Numbered from the stretch's first letter, positions 1 to 9,169 are shown. The stretch is DNA of 64,000 nucleotides from Candidatus Paraprochloron terpiosi LD05 (GCA_018141785.1 CP073341.1:3565422-3629421), one strand, 5' to 3'. Translations and numbers: made by a program. Notes: generated by a model not told the origin, from the letters alone.

Positions 1-567
1 TCAGCAGATACCAATGTGGATCCTATTTTAGGGGAGCGGGTTGCTGTGAAAATAAAGAGCCATCATAACGTTGGTGGACTGCCAAAAAATCTCCGCTTTA
101 AGTTAGTGGAACCTTTGCGCAAGCTGTTTAAGGATGAAGTGCGCCAAGTGGGGAGGGCCATCGGTTTACCAGAAGAAATCGTCCGCCGCCATCCTTTCCC
201 CGGTCCAGGTTTGGCGATTCGGATTATTGGTGAGGTGACAGGTATTCGGTTAAATATTCTCCGGGACGCAGATTATATTGTGCAGGATGAAATTGGCAGC
301 TGGGGAATGTATCATGATTTTTGGCAAGCTTTTGCTGTGTTATTGCCCCGGAGCAGTGTGGGGGTAATGGGGGATAAACGCACTTATGCTCATCCCATTG
401 TCTTGCGCTTTATTACTAGCGAGGATGGTATGACGGCGGATTGGGCTAAGGTGCCGATGGGACTATTGGAGGCGATCTCCAATCGGATTGTCAATGAGGT
501 GAAGGGAGTTAATCGGGTAGTTTACGATATTACTTCTAAACCTCCGGGTACGATTGAGTGGGAATAA
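1..567 (+). CDS. guaA: GMP synthase (glutamine-hydrolysing), C-terminal part
   Basis: The frame is open from base 1 to the stop at 565-567, so the 5' part lies outside the window. The segment begins SADTNVDP and contains the SHHNVGGLP stretch, the [13 protein letters not shown] motif and the C-terminal KPPGTIEWE, all typical of the GMP synthase dimerisation domain. The enzyme converts XMP to GMP in purine synthesis, using glutamine and ATP. The PP-loop ATPase and glutaminase domains would lie upstream. No truncation is seen at the 3' end. Identification is firm from family knowledge. Confidence 0.96.
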   Translation, partial: SADTNVDPILGERVAVKIKSHHNVGGLPKNLRFKLVEPLRKLFKDEVRQVGRAIGLPEEIVRRHPFPGPGLAIRIIGEVTGIRLNILRDADYIVQDEIGSWGMYHDFWQAFAVLLPRSSVGVMGDKRTYAHPIVLRFITSEDGMTADWAKVPMGLLEAISNRIVNEVKGVNRVVYDITSKPPGTIEWE

Positions 568-739
568 AGAAACCAACCACTAACCACAAACCACATACTC
601 TGGCTAACAATCATCTTGCTCGGCATGATTGACTTTTATCGACAATTAGGAATAACTTGAATAGGATTAAATGCTAATCCATTGAAATAAGTTACTTTGA
701 ACTAAGTTTTATAACTTAAAATGGGGATAAATCCCCTAA

Positions 740-800
740 GCTCTCTCCACGGTTTTGTGGGAATTCCACAAGAGAGCAGTTATAATAGTTGTTTGTAGAT
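740..800 (+). promoter_or_regulatory. Hairpin and probable promoter upstream of rbpA
   Basis: The 385-base gap after guaA has no gene. It holds a stem-loop at 740-777 with 7-bp GCTCTCT/AGAGAGC arms, followed directly by a TATAAT hexamer at 781-786. I infer this drives rbpA, which would give a 5' leader of about 160 nt. Long leaders are known for cold-induced cyanobacterial rbp genes. No good -35 box was found. Confidence 0.35.
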
Positions 801-952
801 GCAAGTTCGGTCTCTTAAAGCGGTTCTGGCAATCGACCCATCAATCAATGGTTGTCTGAAAGTCTTTTTACTGCAATACTTTGGAGAATTTTCTAGAAAT
901 CAGATCTAGCTGTGCTCGCTTCCGATATAATTGTTCAGATGGAGAAATTTTC

Positions 953-1270
953 GTGACTATTTACGTGGGGAACTTATCCTACGACGCAACAGAAGACGAT
1001 CTCGCACAAGTCTTTGCCGAATATGGTACTGTTAAATCAGCCACCATGCCTACGGATCGAGAGACAGGGCGAGTCAGGGGTTTTGGGTTCGTCGAAATGG
1101 AAACGGACGAAGAAGAAGAAAATGCGCACCGCGAAGCGGATCCCTGCGGGATCGCTCAGTTAGATGGCGCTCAATGGATGGGGCGAGAAGTGCGAGTGAA
1201 TAAAGCAAGACCAAAAGAACCAAGGGGTAACCGTTTTAAATCTCCTTATGTTTATCACCCAGTAAATTAA
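953..1270 (+). CDS. rbpA: RbpA-type RNA-binding protein (single RRM) with an 8-residue insert
   Basis: The 105-residue protein is one RRM. RNP2 is IYVGNL near residue 3 and RNP1 is RGFGFVEM around residue 43. Cyanobacterial Rbp proteins bind RNA and often respond to cold. I chose the GTG at 953 because GGAGAA lies just upstream and the RRM starts there; the longer open frame from 881 adds nothing RRM-like. Residues 59-66 (HREADPCG) have no counterpart in the family as I know it. Their 24 bases, 1127-1150, are part of a palindromic repeat inserted in frame between the acidic run and IAQLDGAQWMG, in the helix before the last strand. The C-terminus is short and lacks a Gly-rich tail. Confidence 0.9.
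   Translation: MTIYVGNLSYDATEDDLAQVFAEYGTVKSATMPTDRETGRVRGFGFVEMETDEEEENAHREADPCGIAQLDGAQWMGREVRVNKARPKEPRGNRFKSPYVYHPVN
1127..1150. repeat. 24-bp palindromic element inside rbpA
   Basis: The core is GCGAAGCGGATCCC facing GGGATCGC. Related copies are seen at 13677-13715 (GCGAAGCGGATCCCGG), near 4364 and near 34518 (GCGCTGCGGGATC). Removing these 24 bases restores the usual RRM spacing. Confidence 0.7.
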
Positions 1271-1413
1271 AGCTACACATTTACAGCTTAAAATACTTAT
1301 GAAAAGCTGAGGAGTTAATCCAACAGGTACCTGACCAGGAGCGTTTCATTATAGCCCGAAGTTGGGGGAGTCGAGAACAAGGCAGTATGATATCCCACAC
1401 CCGCGCAAAGCAC

Positions 1414-3222
1414 TTAAAAGTTTTTTCGATGACCTATTGCCTCCTTCATTCTTTCAATTACTTCTCCTACAGCCATAGTTCCCAATTCCCCTGAGGAGCG
1501 AGTACGAATACTTAAGGTACGTGACTCTAATTCTTTCGCTCCCACCACAGCCATTACTGGGATTTTCTCCTTTTCCCCATTCCTAATCTGTTTGCCCAAT
1601 CTTTCCCCTGAAGTATCTACCTCAGCGCGAATTCCAGCAGAAAGCATGGACGTTGCCACTTCCTGGGCAAAGGGTAGAAATTCGTCGCTCACTGGTAATA
1701 ATCGCCCTTGTACTGGGGCTAACCACAAGGGGAAATCTCCTGCATATTCTTCGATTAAAATACCTATCAGCCTCTCCAGGGAACCAAAAGGAGCGCGGTG
1801 AATCATCACAGGACGTTGTCTGAAACCGTCGGAAGCTACATATTCCAAGTTAAACCGTTCTGGTAAATTATAGTCTACCTGAACCGTTCCCAATTGCCAT
1901 TCCCTTTCCAAGGCATCTTCAAAAATAAAATCTAATTTGGGACCGTAAAAAGCAGCTTCTCCAGGTGCTACAAAATACTCCATTCCCATTTTTTCCACTG
2001 CTCTTCTAATGGCCCCTTCAGCAGTGGACCAAACTTCCTCAGAACCGATATACTTGTCCGATGTGGGGTCACGGAAGCTGAGTCGGGCTTTGAACTTCTC
2101 TAATTTGAGGTTTTTGAACACTGATAAAATTAAATCCACTACCTGGGCGAATTCTTCGTCCAATTGCTCTGGGGTGACAAAGAGGTGAGAGTCATCTACT
2201 GTAAAACCCCGCACTCGGGTTAAACCTCCCAATTCTCCCGATTGCTCATAGCGATAAACGGTACCAAACTCTGCCAACCTGAGGGGAAGTTCCCGGTAGG
2301 AGCGCAAGTTGCTTTGATAGATTTGAATATGAAAAGGACAATTCATGGGTTTGAGGACAAAACCCCGTTCTAACTCCCGTGAGTCATCATCTTCAGCCAT
2401 CATGGGAAACATATCCTCTTGGTATTGCTGCCAATGTCCCGAAGTTTTGAAGAGGTCGATCCGAGCAATATGAGGGGTGACTACCGGGAGATACCCTCGT
2501 TTAATTTGTTCTTCTTTGAGGTAATTTTCTAGGAGGGAACGGAGGATCGTGCCTTTGGGAGTCCAGAGAGGTAAACCCGGTCCCACTAGGTCGGAGAAGA
2601 TAAACAGTCCTAGTTCTTTCCCTAGTTTACGATGGTCTCGTTTCAGGGCTTCTTGTTTGCGGCGCTTATATTCTGCTAGCTGGGCTGGATTTTCCCACGC
2701 AGTACCGTAAATTCGCTGTAGTTGGGCTTTGTTTGCATCTCCCCGCCAATAAGCCCCGGCGACGCTTTCTAAGTCCACAGCTTTGGGGTTGATTTCTCCC
2801 GTATTTTCTACATGGGGTCCGGCACACAAATCCCACCATTCATTGCCTAAATGGTAAATGGTAATAGGTTCCTGGATGGTGGCGAGAATTTCCAGCTTGT
2901 AGGGTTCCCCTATGACCTCAATGCGCCTTTTTGTTTCTCCTCGGGTCACTTCTTCCCGTAGCACTGGCAGTTTCCGTTTGAGAATTTTGACCATTTCCTT
3001 TTTAATCGCCTTCAAGTCTTGAGTGGTCAAGGGTTCCGGCAGGTCAAAATCGTAGTAAAAGCCCGATTCTGTGGTGGGACCAATGGTTACTTGGGCTTTA
3101 GGAAATAGCTTCTGCACTGCCATAGCCATGACGTGGGAGGCAGTGTGACGGATTTTCTTCAGTTCTTCCGATTCGCTGCTGCGAGGCAGTGAGATGGCAT
3201 TTTGTGGTTCAGGAGCTGGCAT
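1414..3222 (-). CDS. thrS: Threonyl-tRNA synthetase
   Basis: The 602-residue class II synthetase charges tRNA-Thr in the cytoplasm. It lacks the N-terminal TGS domain, as is usual in cyanobacteria. The editing domain is marked by HTASH near residue 27 and CAGPHV near residue 133. Catalytic motif 2 (YRYEQSGELGGLTRVRGF) lies near residue 324. The zinc ligands are Cys in MNCPFH and His in MIHRAPFGSLERL. The C-terminal anticodon-binding domain begins around APVQGRLLPVS. The ATG at 3222 gives a normal start. It stands alone and converges on rbpA. Confidence 0.96.
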   Translation of the reverse strand: MPAPEPQNAISLPRSSESEELKKIRHTASHVMAMAVQKLFPKAQVTIGPTTESGFYYDFDLPEPLTTQDLKAIKKEMVKILKRKLPVLREEVTRGETKRRIEVIGEPYKLEILATIQEPITIYHLGNEWWDLCAGPHVENTGEINPKAVDLESVAGAYWRGDANKAQLQRIYGTAWENPAQLAEYKRRKQEALKRDHRKLGKELGLFIFSDLVGPGLPLWTPKGTILRSLLENYLKEEQIKRGYLPVVTPHIARIDLFKTSGHWQQYQEDMFPMMAEDDDSRELERGFVLKPMNCPFHIQIYQSNLRSYRELPLRLAEFGTVYRYEQSGELGGLTRVRGFTVDDSHLFVTPEQLDEEFAQVVDLILSVFKNLKLEKFKARLSFRDPTSDKYIGSEEVWSTAEGAIRRAVEKMGMEYFVAPGEAAFYGPKLDFIFEDALEREWQLGTVQVDYNLPERFNLEYVASDGFRQRPVMIHRAPFGSLERLIGILIEEYAGDFPLWLAPVQGRLLPVSDEFLPFAQEVATSMLSAGIRAEVDTSGERLGKQIRNGEKEKIPVMAVVGAKELESRTLSIRTRSSGELGTMAVGEVIERMKEAIGHRKNF

Positions 3223-3406
3223 AAGGAAGTCAAAAAATTAACCGCAGATGAACGCAGATAAACGCAGATAAATATGGATTATTGATTATTGCGCCTCTGG
3301 GTGACTATTCTAGTATAGCAGTGAGTGTCTATTTTGAGATAATATTATATTGATGGGGCGATCGCGGCTACAACAAGATGCCACATGAGTCCTAATTTTG
3401 AGGTGA

Positions 3407-4024
3407 ATGACTTTCATGAAAAAAAAGACATTTTCTAGCTTCACCTATGCTCAAGCCTTTAAGTATCTGAATCTTAAAGAGTTAAAACCCTGGCACTTCT
3501 CAGCGGAACCTGTTGAACCTAGTGCTTTCTTTGTAGAACATTTGCAGCGCATAACCGCAGCATTTGACCTGAAAAGTTGTGAAGACTCGAAAAAATTACT
3601 CATTGACGCTATTTGTACAGAAGCGCTACAGGAATTTAAACACCTGAAAATATGGAAAGGTGCCCCTCTGTCTGATGAACAAATCCGTGGTTATGTAGAT
3701 TATCTGGTTGCGGAACGTAAAGCCTATTTAGAAGCTCCTTTTATGTGCATTGTCGAAGCAAAGAAAGATGACTTTGAGCAGGGTTTGGCACAGTGTTTAG
3801 TGGAAATGAAAGCCTGTCAATACAATAATAAAACGTCTTTAGATGTTTTTGGTATTGTTACCAACGGCGACACTTGGCAGTTTTACTACTTACCATTAAA
3901 TGGACAGGTATACGGAACAGAAACCTACTCCCAAGGCACAACCCCAGAATTATTAGGGCGACTGCGCTATGTCTTTCAAATTTGTGAAGAAAACCTGGTT
4001 AAACAGTTACCAGTTACCAGTTAA
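3407..4024 (+). CDS. Conserved cyanobacterial protein with a possible PD-(D/E)XK nuclease-like core
   Basis: A 205-residue protein, or 202 residues if the ATG at 3416 is used. I do not know a function. The stretch FMCIVEAKKDDFEQGLAQCL near residue 112 has the E-x-K spacing of restriction-endonuclease-like folds, followed by a predicted strand FGIVTNGDTWQFYYL. This pattern recurs in uncharacterised cyanobacterial proteins. The last residues (QLPVTS) and the stop codon are read from the STRR tandem repeat that starts at 4004. The natural C-terminus may therefore have been replaced by repeat sequence. The nuclease-like fold is an inference. Confidence 0.7.
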   Translation: MTFMKKKTFSSFTYAQAFKYLNLKELKPWHFSAEPVEPSAFFVEHLQRITAAFDLKSCEDSKKLLIDAICTEALQEFKHLKIWKGAPLSDEQIRGYVDYLVAERKAYLEAPFMCIVEAKKDDFEQGLAQCLVEMKACQYNNKTSLDVFGIVTNGDTWQFYYLPLNGQVYGTETYSQGTTPELLGRLRYVFQICEENLVKQLPVTS

Positions 4025-4047
4025 CAGTTACCAGTTACCAGTTACCA
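4004..4047. repeat. STRR tandem heptamer (CAGTTAC)n
   Basis: About six units of CAGTTACC or CAGTTAAC. It supplies the end of the preceding gene. Variants of the same heptamer occur at 16062, 17545 and 28455. Such short tandem repeats are well known in filamentous cyanobacteria. Confidence 0.85.
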
Positions 4048-4467
4048 TCTTCCAGGTTCTAATGTTACCGGGAAGGTGGGCAATGCCCACCCTACGAATT
4101 TACTTTACCCCTTACCCTGCGCTTCGCGCTATAACTGTTTCAAGCAATCTTTGACCATTAGCACTAGCAAAAATAATCTTGCGATCGCCGCTGAACAAAA
4201 CCGAACCCACTAATACTTCTGTCTCCCCGTGTTTGCGGATAATATTCCTGAGAGCGGCGGTCAATAGTAGCGGCGATCGCCCCATAAACCTTCTCAACCC
4301 AGTTTTTGTAGTTGCTGGTAAGCTGCCTCTGTGGTCTCGCAAGCAAATAATCGACAAGCGTCGGCGCTGCGGGATCGCTCTTTCTTTTTTATCGGCAAAA
4401 GGTTTTTTGTTACGGAATGTAAATAATGCTAAGATAAGGACAGGTCATTATGAACTATTTTTAATCT
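4048..4467. other. Gap without an intact gene
   Basis: Contains the palindrome GGTGGGCAATGCCCACC at 4075-4091, two HIP1-type GCGATCGC sites, and a GCGCTGCGGGATC repeat near 4364. A minus-strand frame at 4112-4357 reads a WD40-like SVLFSGDRKIIFASANGQ piece, too degraded to call a gene. Confidence 0.6.
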
Positions 4468-4770
4468 ATGCCTAGGGACAAACCAACAGAAAAAAAATTG
4501 CTCAAAACCATTTTAGAACCGCTATTAGCAGATTTTCAGTACTGGTTCGAGCGCTCCCACTCTTTTTTGTCGTCCGAGGAAATATCCTTTTTAGCGGACG
4601 TCGAGCAAGAAGCATTGCTCAAGAGAGTCCAACAAAGTCAGCAAGAGGTGAGTACAGCTCAAATGCTCTTTAAAGCAACTGACGGCGAAGCTGGAGTGGA
4701 TCTGGCTGTCGTCCTCAAGTGGCATCAGGTAGTTGCTCAATGCTGGCAGGTTACTGTGAAGTGGCGCTAG
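4468..4770 (+). CDS. DUF2605 family protein
   Basis: A 100-residue soluble protein with the family signature LLKTILEPLLADFQYWFERS at residues 11-30 and a helical remainder. DUF2605 is restricted to cyanobacteria and its function is unknown. It is followed after 134 bases by a DUF2973 gene on the same strand, an arrangement I recognise as recurrent, so the two may act together. No motif suggests catalysis. Confidence 0.85.
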   Translation: MPRDKPTEKKLLKTILEPLLADFQYWFERSHSFLSSEEISFLADVEQEALLKRVQQSQQEVSTAQMLFKATDGEAGVDLAVVLKWHQVVAQCWQVTVKWR

Positions 4771-4904
4771 GAGCAAAATAAGCCTGAAGTTTAGGTACTA
4801 GGGCGTGCGCCAGTTTGGTAAACTGATAAAACAACCGGAGAAAAGATAACTTTTGACTAGTTTATAACTATAACTTATTGAATTGAGTCTGGAGGGCCAA
4901 TACC

Positions 4905-5228
4905 ATGTTACATCTTCTTTACATTCTCTTATTTACTATTGTTGCCTTTCTGGCCATTAGAAATTTAATCCACAATTTGATAACCTTGGGTGGGCAGTCT
5001 CGCTCCTATAACCCAGCTCAGAATTACCACAGAGGCTATGGTGGGAGGAATTACGGATCCGGGCAAAAACGACTCCATCCAGAATTATTGGATGATCGGG
5101 GGAAGCCGATTCAGGAACCTCTCTTAGTGATGCGCTCTGTTACGATGGAGGATGCCCGAAAGCGGCTGGATGCTATTTACAATGCTTCTCCCGGCGGTAG
5201 CAACCCAGAAACGGAAGACCAAGAATAG
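4905..5228 (+). CDS. DUF2973 family small membrane protein
   Basis: A 107-residue protein. An N-terminal membrane segment (MLHLLYILLFTIVAFLAI, residues 1-18) is followed by a Gly/Tyr/Arg-rich linker (about 27-50) and a conserved cytoplasmic tail with LHPELLDDRGKPI and MEDARKRLDAIY. GGAGGG lies about 12 bases before the ATG and acts as the ribosome site. Function unknown; a thylakoid or plasma membrane location is inferred. Pairs with the DUF2605 gene upstream. Confidence 0.85.
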   Translation: MLHLLYILLFTIVAFLAIRNLIHNLITLGGQSRSYNPAQNYHRGYGGRNYGSGQKRLHPELLDDRGKPIQEPLLVMRSVTMEDARKRLDAIYNASPGGSNPETEDQE

Positions 5229-5313
5229 TACAACTTTCAGGGGCTGGGCGCAAGCCTTGCGCCCCTACAAATTACCTCACACCCTAAACCCTAAACCCTA
5301 CACCCTCTAATTT
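5229..5313. repeat. Palindrome plus CCCTAAA tandem repeat
   Basis: GGGCGCAAGCCTTGCGCCC is a near-perfect palindrome at about 5247-5265. It is followed by three heptamers of the CCCTAAA type just before the ATPase gene. The telomere-like look is an STRR coincidence. Confidence 0.6.
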
Positions 5314-6669
5314 ATGTCTTTACCAGATAAACGTGCTACTGATTTGGAAAAAGCCTACCGGATATGTGAAGTAAAACCTTTAGAAGGGGAAGCTCTTGAG
5401 TATTACTATACGGACTTTGGCGAGGCTAGTAAGAGCGAAATAATGAATAAAGTAAACCAAATCTTAAGCTTACAGGAGGCGGGAGAATTTACTACCATTT
5501 TGTTCACAGGACATCGGGGCTGTGGCAAAAGTACAGAACTGCGGCGATTAGAGCGAAAATGGCAGGAAGAATATCACGTTATTTATTTGGAAACTGATAA
5601 GATAACAGATATCAATGATGTAGCATACACAGATTTGTATCTGCTGTTAATTCAATCTGTGGAGCAGGAGTTACGAAAGTTAGAGATTAAGTTTGACAAA
5701 AGTATACTCAAAAATGTGGCAGATTGGTTTACTGAAGTTACCGAAGAGAAGGAAGAAACTGTGGAACGTTCTATTTCCTTAGTTGGAGAAGTGACTTTAG
5801 GTGTTCAGAACCCAGTTACCATCCCATTTTTGGCTAAACTGTTAGCTAGGCTGACTTCACAAATTAGAGGGGGCGCTAAAAGTAAAGTTATCATTCGCCG
5901 CAATTTAGAGCGGGAGTTCTCCCAGTTAAAAGCTAATATTAATCTGTTACTGGATGATGGTTGCCAAAAATTGCAGCAAAAGCGCCCAGACTGTAAAGGG
6001 ATTCTTGTTATCTTCGATAACCTGGATCGTTGTCCTCCCAAGGTTGCAGATGGATTGTTTTTAGAATATGGTACTCAGCTGCAAGATGTCCACTGCACAG
6101 TTATCTACACCGTACCTATTTCTGCTGTCTACTCTAGCCGTGATTTAACCGGTAGCTTTCGGAAACCCTATATTGTCCCTATGGTGAATATCTATGAATA
6201 TGAAGATACTCCTGAGGAATTAAATTACAACTCCAGGGGGGAACAAGCTCTTTTAAAGCTACTAGAAAAGCGCATGGATATGAGTCAGGTTTTTGCCGGG
6301 GAAAATGTTGCTTTGGACTTAATTCACGCTAGTGGGGGAAATCTGCGACACTTAATGGAGATGTTGCGGGAAGCATGTCTTACAGCTTTAGGGCGGAAAC
6401 ACACTAAGATGGAAGCAGAAGATGCCATTTCTGCCATCAAGGAGTTACAATTTAATTTTGAACGCTTTATCCCAGACAGCCACTATCCGGTTATTGCTAA
6501 AACTTTTCAGAATAAACAGGCTCCCAGCGACGAAATTGGACAAGAAACTCTTTTTAATTCTTCTGTGTTAGAGTATAATGGAAATAGGCGCTGGAATTAT
6601 CCTCATCCTACAGTGATTAAAACTAATGCTTTCAAACACGCTCTCGCTAAACTCCAATCTGAATCCTGA
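5314..6669 (+). CDS. P-loop ATPase (STAND/AAA-like), partner of the TPR protein
   Basis: A 451-residue NTPase. Walker A is GHRGCGKST near residues 67-75 and Walker B is GILVIFDNLDR near 229-239. A winged-helix-like C-terminal part follows (GGNLRHLMEMLREAC, then the tail ending in PHPTVIKTNAF). Residues 140-210 hold an insertion that may be helical or hydrophobic (VTIPFLAKLLARL). The gene overlaps the start of the TPR gene by 44 bases, so the two are translationally coupled. ATPase plus TPR-sensor pairs next to restriction systems suggest a conflict or signalling role, but that is inference. The sequence does not reveal a toxic effector. Confidence 0.75.
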   Translation: MSLPDKRATDLEKAYRICEVKPLEGEALEYYYTDFGEASKSEIMNKVNQILSLQEAGEFTTILFTGHRGCGKSTELRRLERKWQEEYHVIYLETDKITDINDVAYTDLYLLLIQSVEQELRKLEIKFDKSILKNVADWFTEVTEEKEETVERSISLVGEVTLGVQNPVTIPFLAKLLARLTSQIRGGAKSKVIIRRNLEREFSQLKANINLLLDDGCQKLQQKRPDCKGILVIFDNLDRCPPKVADGLFLEYGTQLQDVHCTVIYTVPISAVYSSRDLTGSFRKPYIVPMVNIYEYEDTPEELNYNSRGEQALLKLLEKRMDMSQVFAGENVALDLIHASGGNLRHLMEMLREACLTALGRKHTKMEAEDAISAIKELQFNFERFIPDSHYPVIAKTFQNKQAPSDEIGQETLFNSSVLEYNGNRRWNYPHPTVIKTNAFKHALAKLQSES

Positions 6670-8992
6670 AGAGGACTTTTTGCGCCGCAACGATGAAGCT
6701 TTACGGCGAATAGCCCTGTTCGCGGAACTGTCGGAAGGCTTTTATATAGGGTTTGTGGAGATAGCCCAGGAGGGGGATGACGCTCTTGTGGTACAGATTT
6801 TGGAATCTCGCCCTGTTCCCGGTGTGCAGTGGATCTCCTTACAGTTAGATGATCCAGATTTGCGTCATTTTGGTGACGCTGTGAATGAAGCATTGGAATC
6901 CATTCCTCGCGAACCTAACCAGAAGGCGGTTTTGTTGGTTTGTGGTTTGGAGAAATCTATCGGTGGTTACGGTGAATATCCTCCTATTCTCGTGAATCTC
7001 AATTCTGCTAGGGATAGTTATAACCGATTATTACCCTACCCCATATTGTTTTTGTTACCTGGTTATGCTCTAACTCGCTTGATGCGCTTTGCTCCAGATT
7101 TTTGGGACTGGCGCTCCTTGCAAGTAGAGTTACACCGAGACTTACCTGTTCAAAAGTCGGAACCTATTCAGTTACCTCTTCCACCTCTCGAACCACGGGT
7201 TAGGAAAGTATCTCAATCTCGTTTTAAATTGCTCCAACGTCTGTTACAAGAATCTAAGGATTCCAGTGTCAGTCGTGGGGATATTCTCAATCAGTTGGGG
7301 ATTGCTTACGAATCTCAGGGCAACTATATTGAGGCGAAGTCTGCTTATTTGCAAGCGCTGGATATTTATCGTAGTTTGAATCGTCTCACAGGGGAGGCTG
7401 AGGTTCTCTATAATTTGGGGAACCTTTACAAAAGAGACAAAAGTGTGGTTACTCTGGAAGAAGCTGAACAGTTTTTGCAACAACAAATCCAGATTAACTG
7501 TAAAATTGGTGATTTGCGTGGTTTGGGGATGGGTTTGAATGCTTTGGGACAATTATATTTTCAAGTAGAACCTCCTCGGTATTCTGACGCTGAATCTCTC
7601 TATATAGAAGCTTTGGAGATAAGAAAACGGCTGTTTAAAGGAGATAATGAGGAGATTGCTACTAGTTTAAATGAACTAGGGTTCATCTACTATATACAAG
7701 GGCGTTATTCTGAAGCTGAACCTCTTTATATAGAAGCTTTGGAGATGAGAAGACGTCTGTTTCCAGGAGATCATGAAGAGGTTGCTTTGAGTTTAAACAG
7801 TTTGGGAGGACTGTACTTTGCGCAATCTCGGTATTCTGAAACAGAACCTCTCTTTCGAGAAGCTTTAGAGATGGCAAAACGGCTGTTTACAGGAGACCAT
7901 GAGGATGTTGCTGCTAGTTTAAACAGTTTGGGGTTACTTTACTATGAACAATCTCGGTATTCTGAAGCTGAACCTCTCTTTCGAGAAGCTTTAGAGATGA
8001 GAAAACGGCTGTTTACAGGAGATAATGAGGGTATTGCTGATAGTTTAGGAAATCTGGGGTTACTCTACTATCAACAATCTCGGTATTTTGAAGCTGAACC
8101 TCTCTACATAGAAGCTTTAGGGATGAAAAGACGTCTCTTTCCAGAAAACAATCTCGATGTTGCTGATATTTTACAAAATCTGGGAGGACTCTACAAGGCA
8201 CAATCTAGGTATTCTGAAGCTGAACCTCTCTATAGAGAAGTTGTAGAGATGATAAAAAATCTCTTTCCGGGAGACCATCCTTATGTTGTTACTAGTTTAC
8301 ACAGTCTGGGAGGACTCTACTTTACACAATCTAGGTATTCTGAAACAGAACCTCTCTTTCGAGAAGCTTTAGAGATGACAAAACGGCTGTTTACAGGAGA
8401 CCATGAGGATGTTGCTACTAGTTTACACAATCTGGGGGCAGTTTACTGTACACAATCTCGGTATTCTGAAGCTGAACCTCTCTTACGAGAAGCTTTAGAG
8501 ATGAGAAAACGCCTGTTTACAGGAGACCATCCCCATATTGCTGATAGTTTACACAATCTGGGGGCAGTTTACTATACACAATATCGATATTCTGAAGCAG
8601 AACACCTCTTACGAGAAGCATTAGAGATGAGAAAACGCCTGTTTACAGGAGACCATCTCAATGTTGCTGATAGTTTACACAATCTGGGGGCAGTTTACTA
8701 TACACAATCTCGGTATTCTGAAGCTGAACCTCTCTTTCGAGAAGCTTTAGAGATGAAAAAACGTCTCTTTCCGGGAGACCATCCCCAAGTTGCTGATAGT
8801 TTAAACAATCTGGGAGAACTTTACAAGGCAACAGTTCGGTATTCTGAAGCGGAACACCTCTTACGAGAAGCATTAGAGATGAGAAAACGTCTCTTTCCAG
8901 GAAACCATCCCCAAGTTGCTGATAGTTTAAACAATCTGGGAGAACTTTACAAGGCACAAGCCAGCTTGATGAAGCAGAACCTCGACCTATAG
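6626..8992 (+). CDS. Kinesin-light-chain-type TPR protein, 3' end frameshifted
   Basis: A 788-residue protein. The first about 200 residues form a globular domain (FLRRNDEALRRIALFAELSEG, then LVCGLEKSIG and LPYPILFLLPGYALTRL) that recurs in cyanobacterial TPR proteins; I do not know its function. From about residue 215 to the end there are two divergent TPRs, then about eleven 42-residue TPRs of the form SLxNLGxxYxxQxRYSEAEPLxREALEMxKRLFxGDH. The 126-bp DNA units are nearly identical, which suggests recent expansion or gene conversion. After KAQ the frame slips: the +1 frame reads LDEAEPRPIEALDCHEPL up to the intron, so the native C-terminus has been lost. Confidence 0.85.
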   Translation: MLSNTLSLNSNLNPEEDFLRRNDEALRRIALFAELSEGFYIGFVEIAQEGDDALVVQILESRPVPGVQWISLQLDDPDLRHFGDAVNEALESIPREPNQKAVLLVCGLEKSIGGYGEYPPILVNLNSARDSYNRLLPYPILFLLPGYALTRLMRFAPDFWDWRSLQVELHRDLPVQKSEPIQLPLPPLEPRVRKVSQSRFKLLQRLLQESKDSSVSRGDILNQLGIAYESQGNYIEAKSAYLQALDIYRSLNRLTGEAEVLYNLGNLYKRDKSVVTLEEAEQFLQQQIQINCKIGDLRGLGMGLNALGQLYFQVEPPRYSDAESLYIEALEIRKRLFKGDNEEIATSLNELGFIYYIQGRYSEAEPLYIEALEMRRRLFPGDHEEVALSLNSLGGLYFAQSRYSETEPLFREALEMAKRLFTGDHEDVAASLNSLGLLYYEQSRYSEAEPLFREALEMRKRLFTGDNEGIADSLGNLGLLYYQQSRYFEAEPLYIEALGMKRRLFPENNLDVADILQNLGGLYKAQSRYSEAEPLYREVVEMIKNLFPGDHPYVVTSLHSLGGLYFTQSRYSETEPLFREALEMTKRLFTGDHEDVATSLHNLGAVYCTQSRYSEAEPLLREALEMRKRLFTGDHPHIADSLHNLGAVYYTQYRYSEAEHLLREALEMRKRLFTGDHLNVADSLHNLGAVYYTQSRYSEAEPLFREALEMKKRLFPGDHPQVADSLNNLGELYKATVRYSEAEHLLREALEMRKRLFPGNHPQVADSLNNLGELYKAQASLMKQNLDL
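7540..8960 (+). repeat. 126-bp tandem coding repeats of the TPR gene
   Basis: About eleven consecutive units, each encoding one 42-residue TPR. Blocks such as GAAGCTTTAGAGATGAGAAA recur almost unchanged. Repeat number is probably unstable between strains. Confidence 0.9.
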
Positions 8993-9011
8993 AAGCATTA
9001 GATTGCCATGA

Positions 9012-9025
9012 ACCCCTGTAGGGGT
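9012..9025 (+). other. Small hairpin at the 5' edge of intron A
   Basis: ACCCCTGTAGGGGT folds into a 5-bp stem directly before the intron's first base. Some group II introns choose sites after stem-loops. Copies B, C and D do not show this, so it may be chance. Confidence 0.35.
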
Positions 9026-9144
9026 GTGCGGCTCGTTTCCTGTGAAGGTCGCGGCGTAAGCCAAACATAAGCAGGAACAAGGTTTCCGGGACAACGTCCC
9101 CGATAATCTAAGCCACCGAAAGGGGCTGAAAACGGATAAACGTT

Positions 9145-9169
9145 CCCCCGCCATCCGCGATGCCGGGGG
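9145..9169. repeat. Palindromic element, CCCCCGCCAT/ATGCCGGGGG family
   Basis: Ten-base arms around a 5-base centre. It occupies the site in intron A where copy B holds the inner intron, that is, a variable tip of domain I. Confidence 0.85.

Noticed and set aside
5285..5310. Telomere-like CCCTAAA repeats
   Set aside because: Only three units, consistent with STRR-type repeats in cyanobacteria.
7540..8960. Possible CRISPR-like array
   Set aside because: The periodic 126-bp units are coding TPRs without spacers. No CRISPR array was seen anywhere in the window.
7244..9080. Several minus-strand frames opposite the TPR gene
   Set aside because: They are mirror frames of the 126-bp repeats and repeat with them; no independent features.
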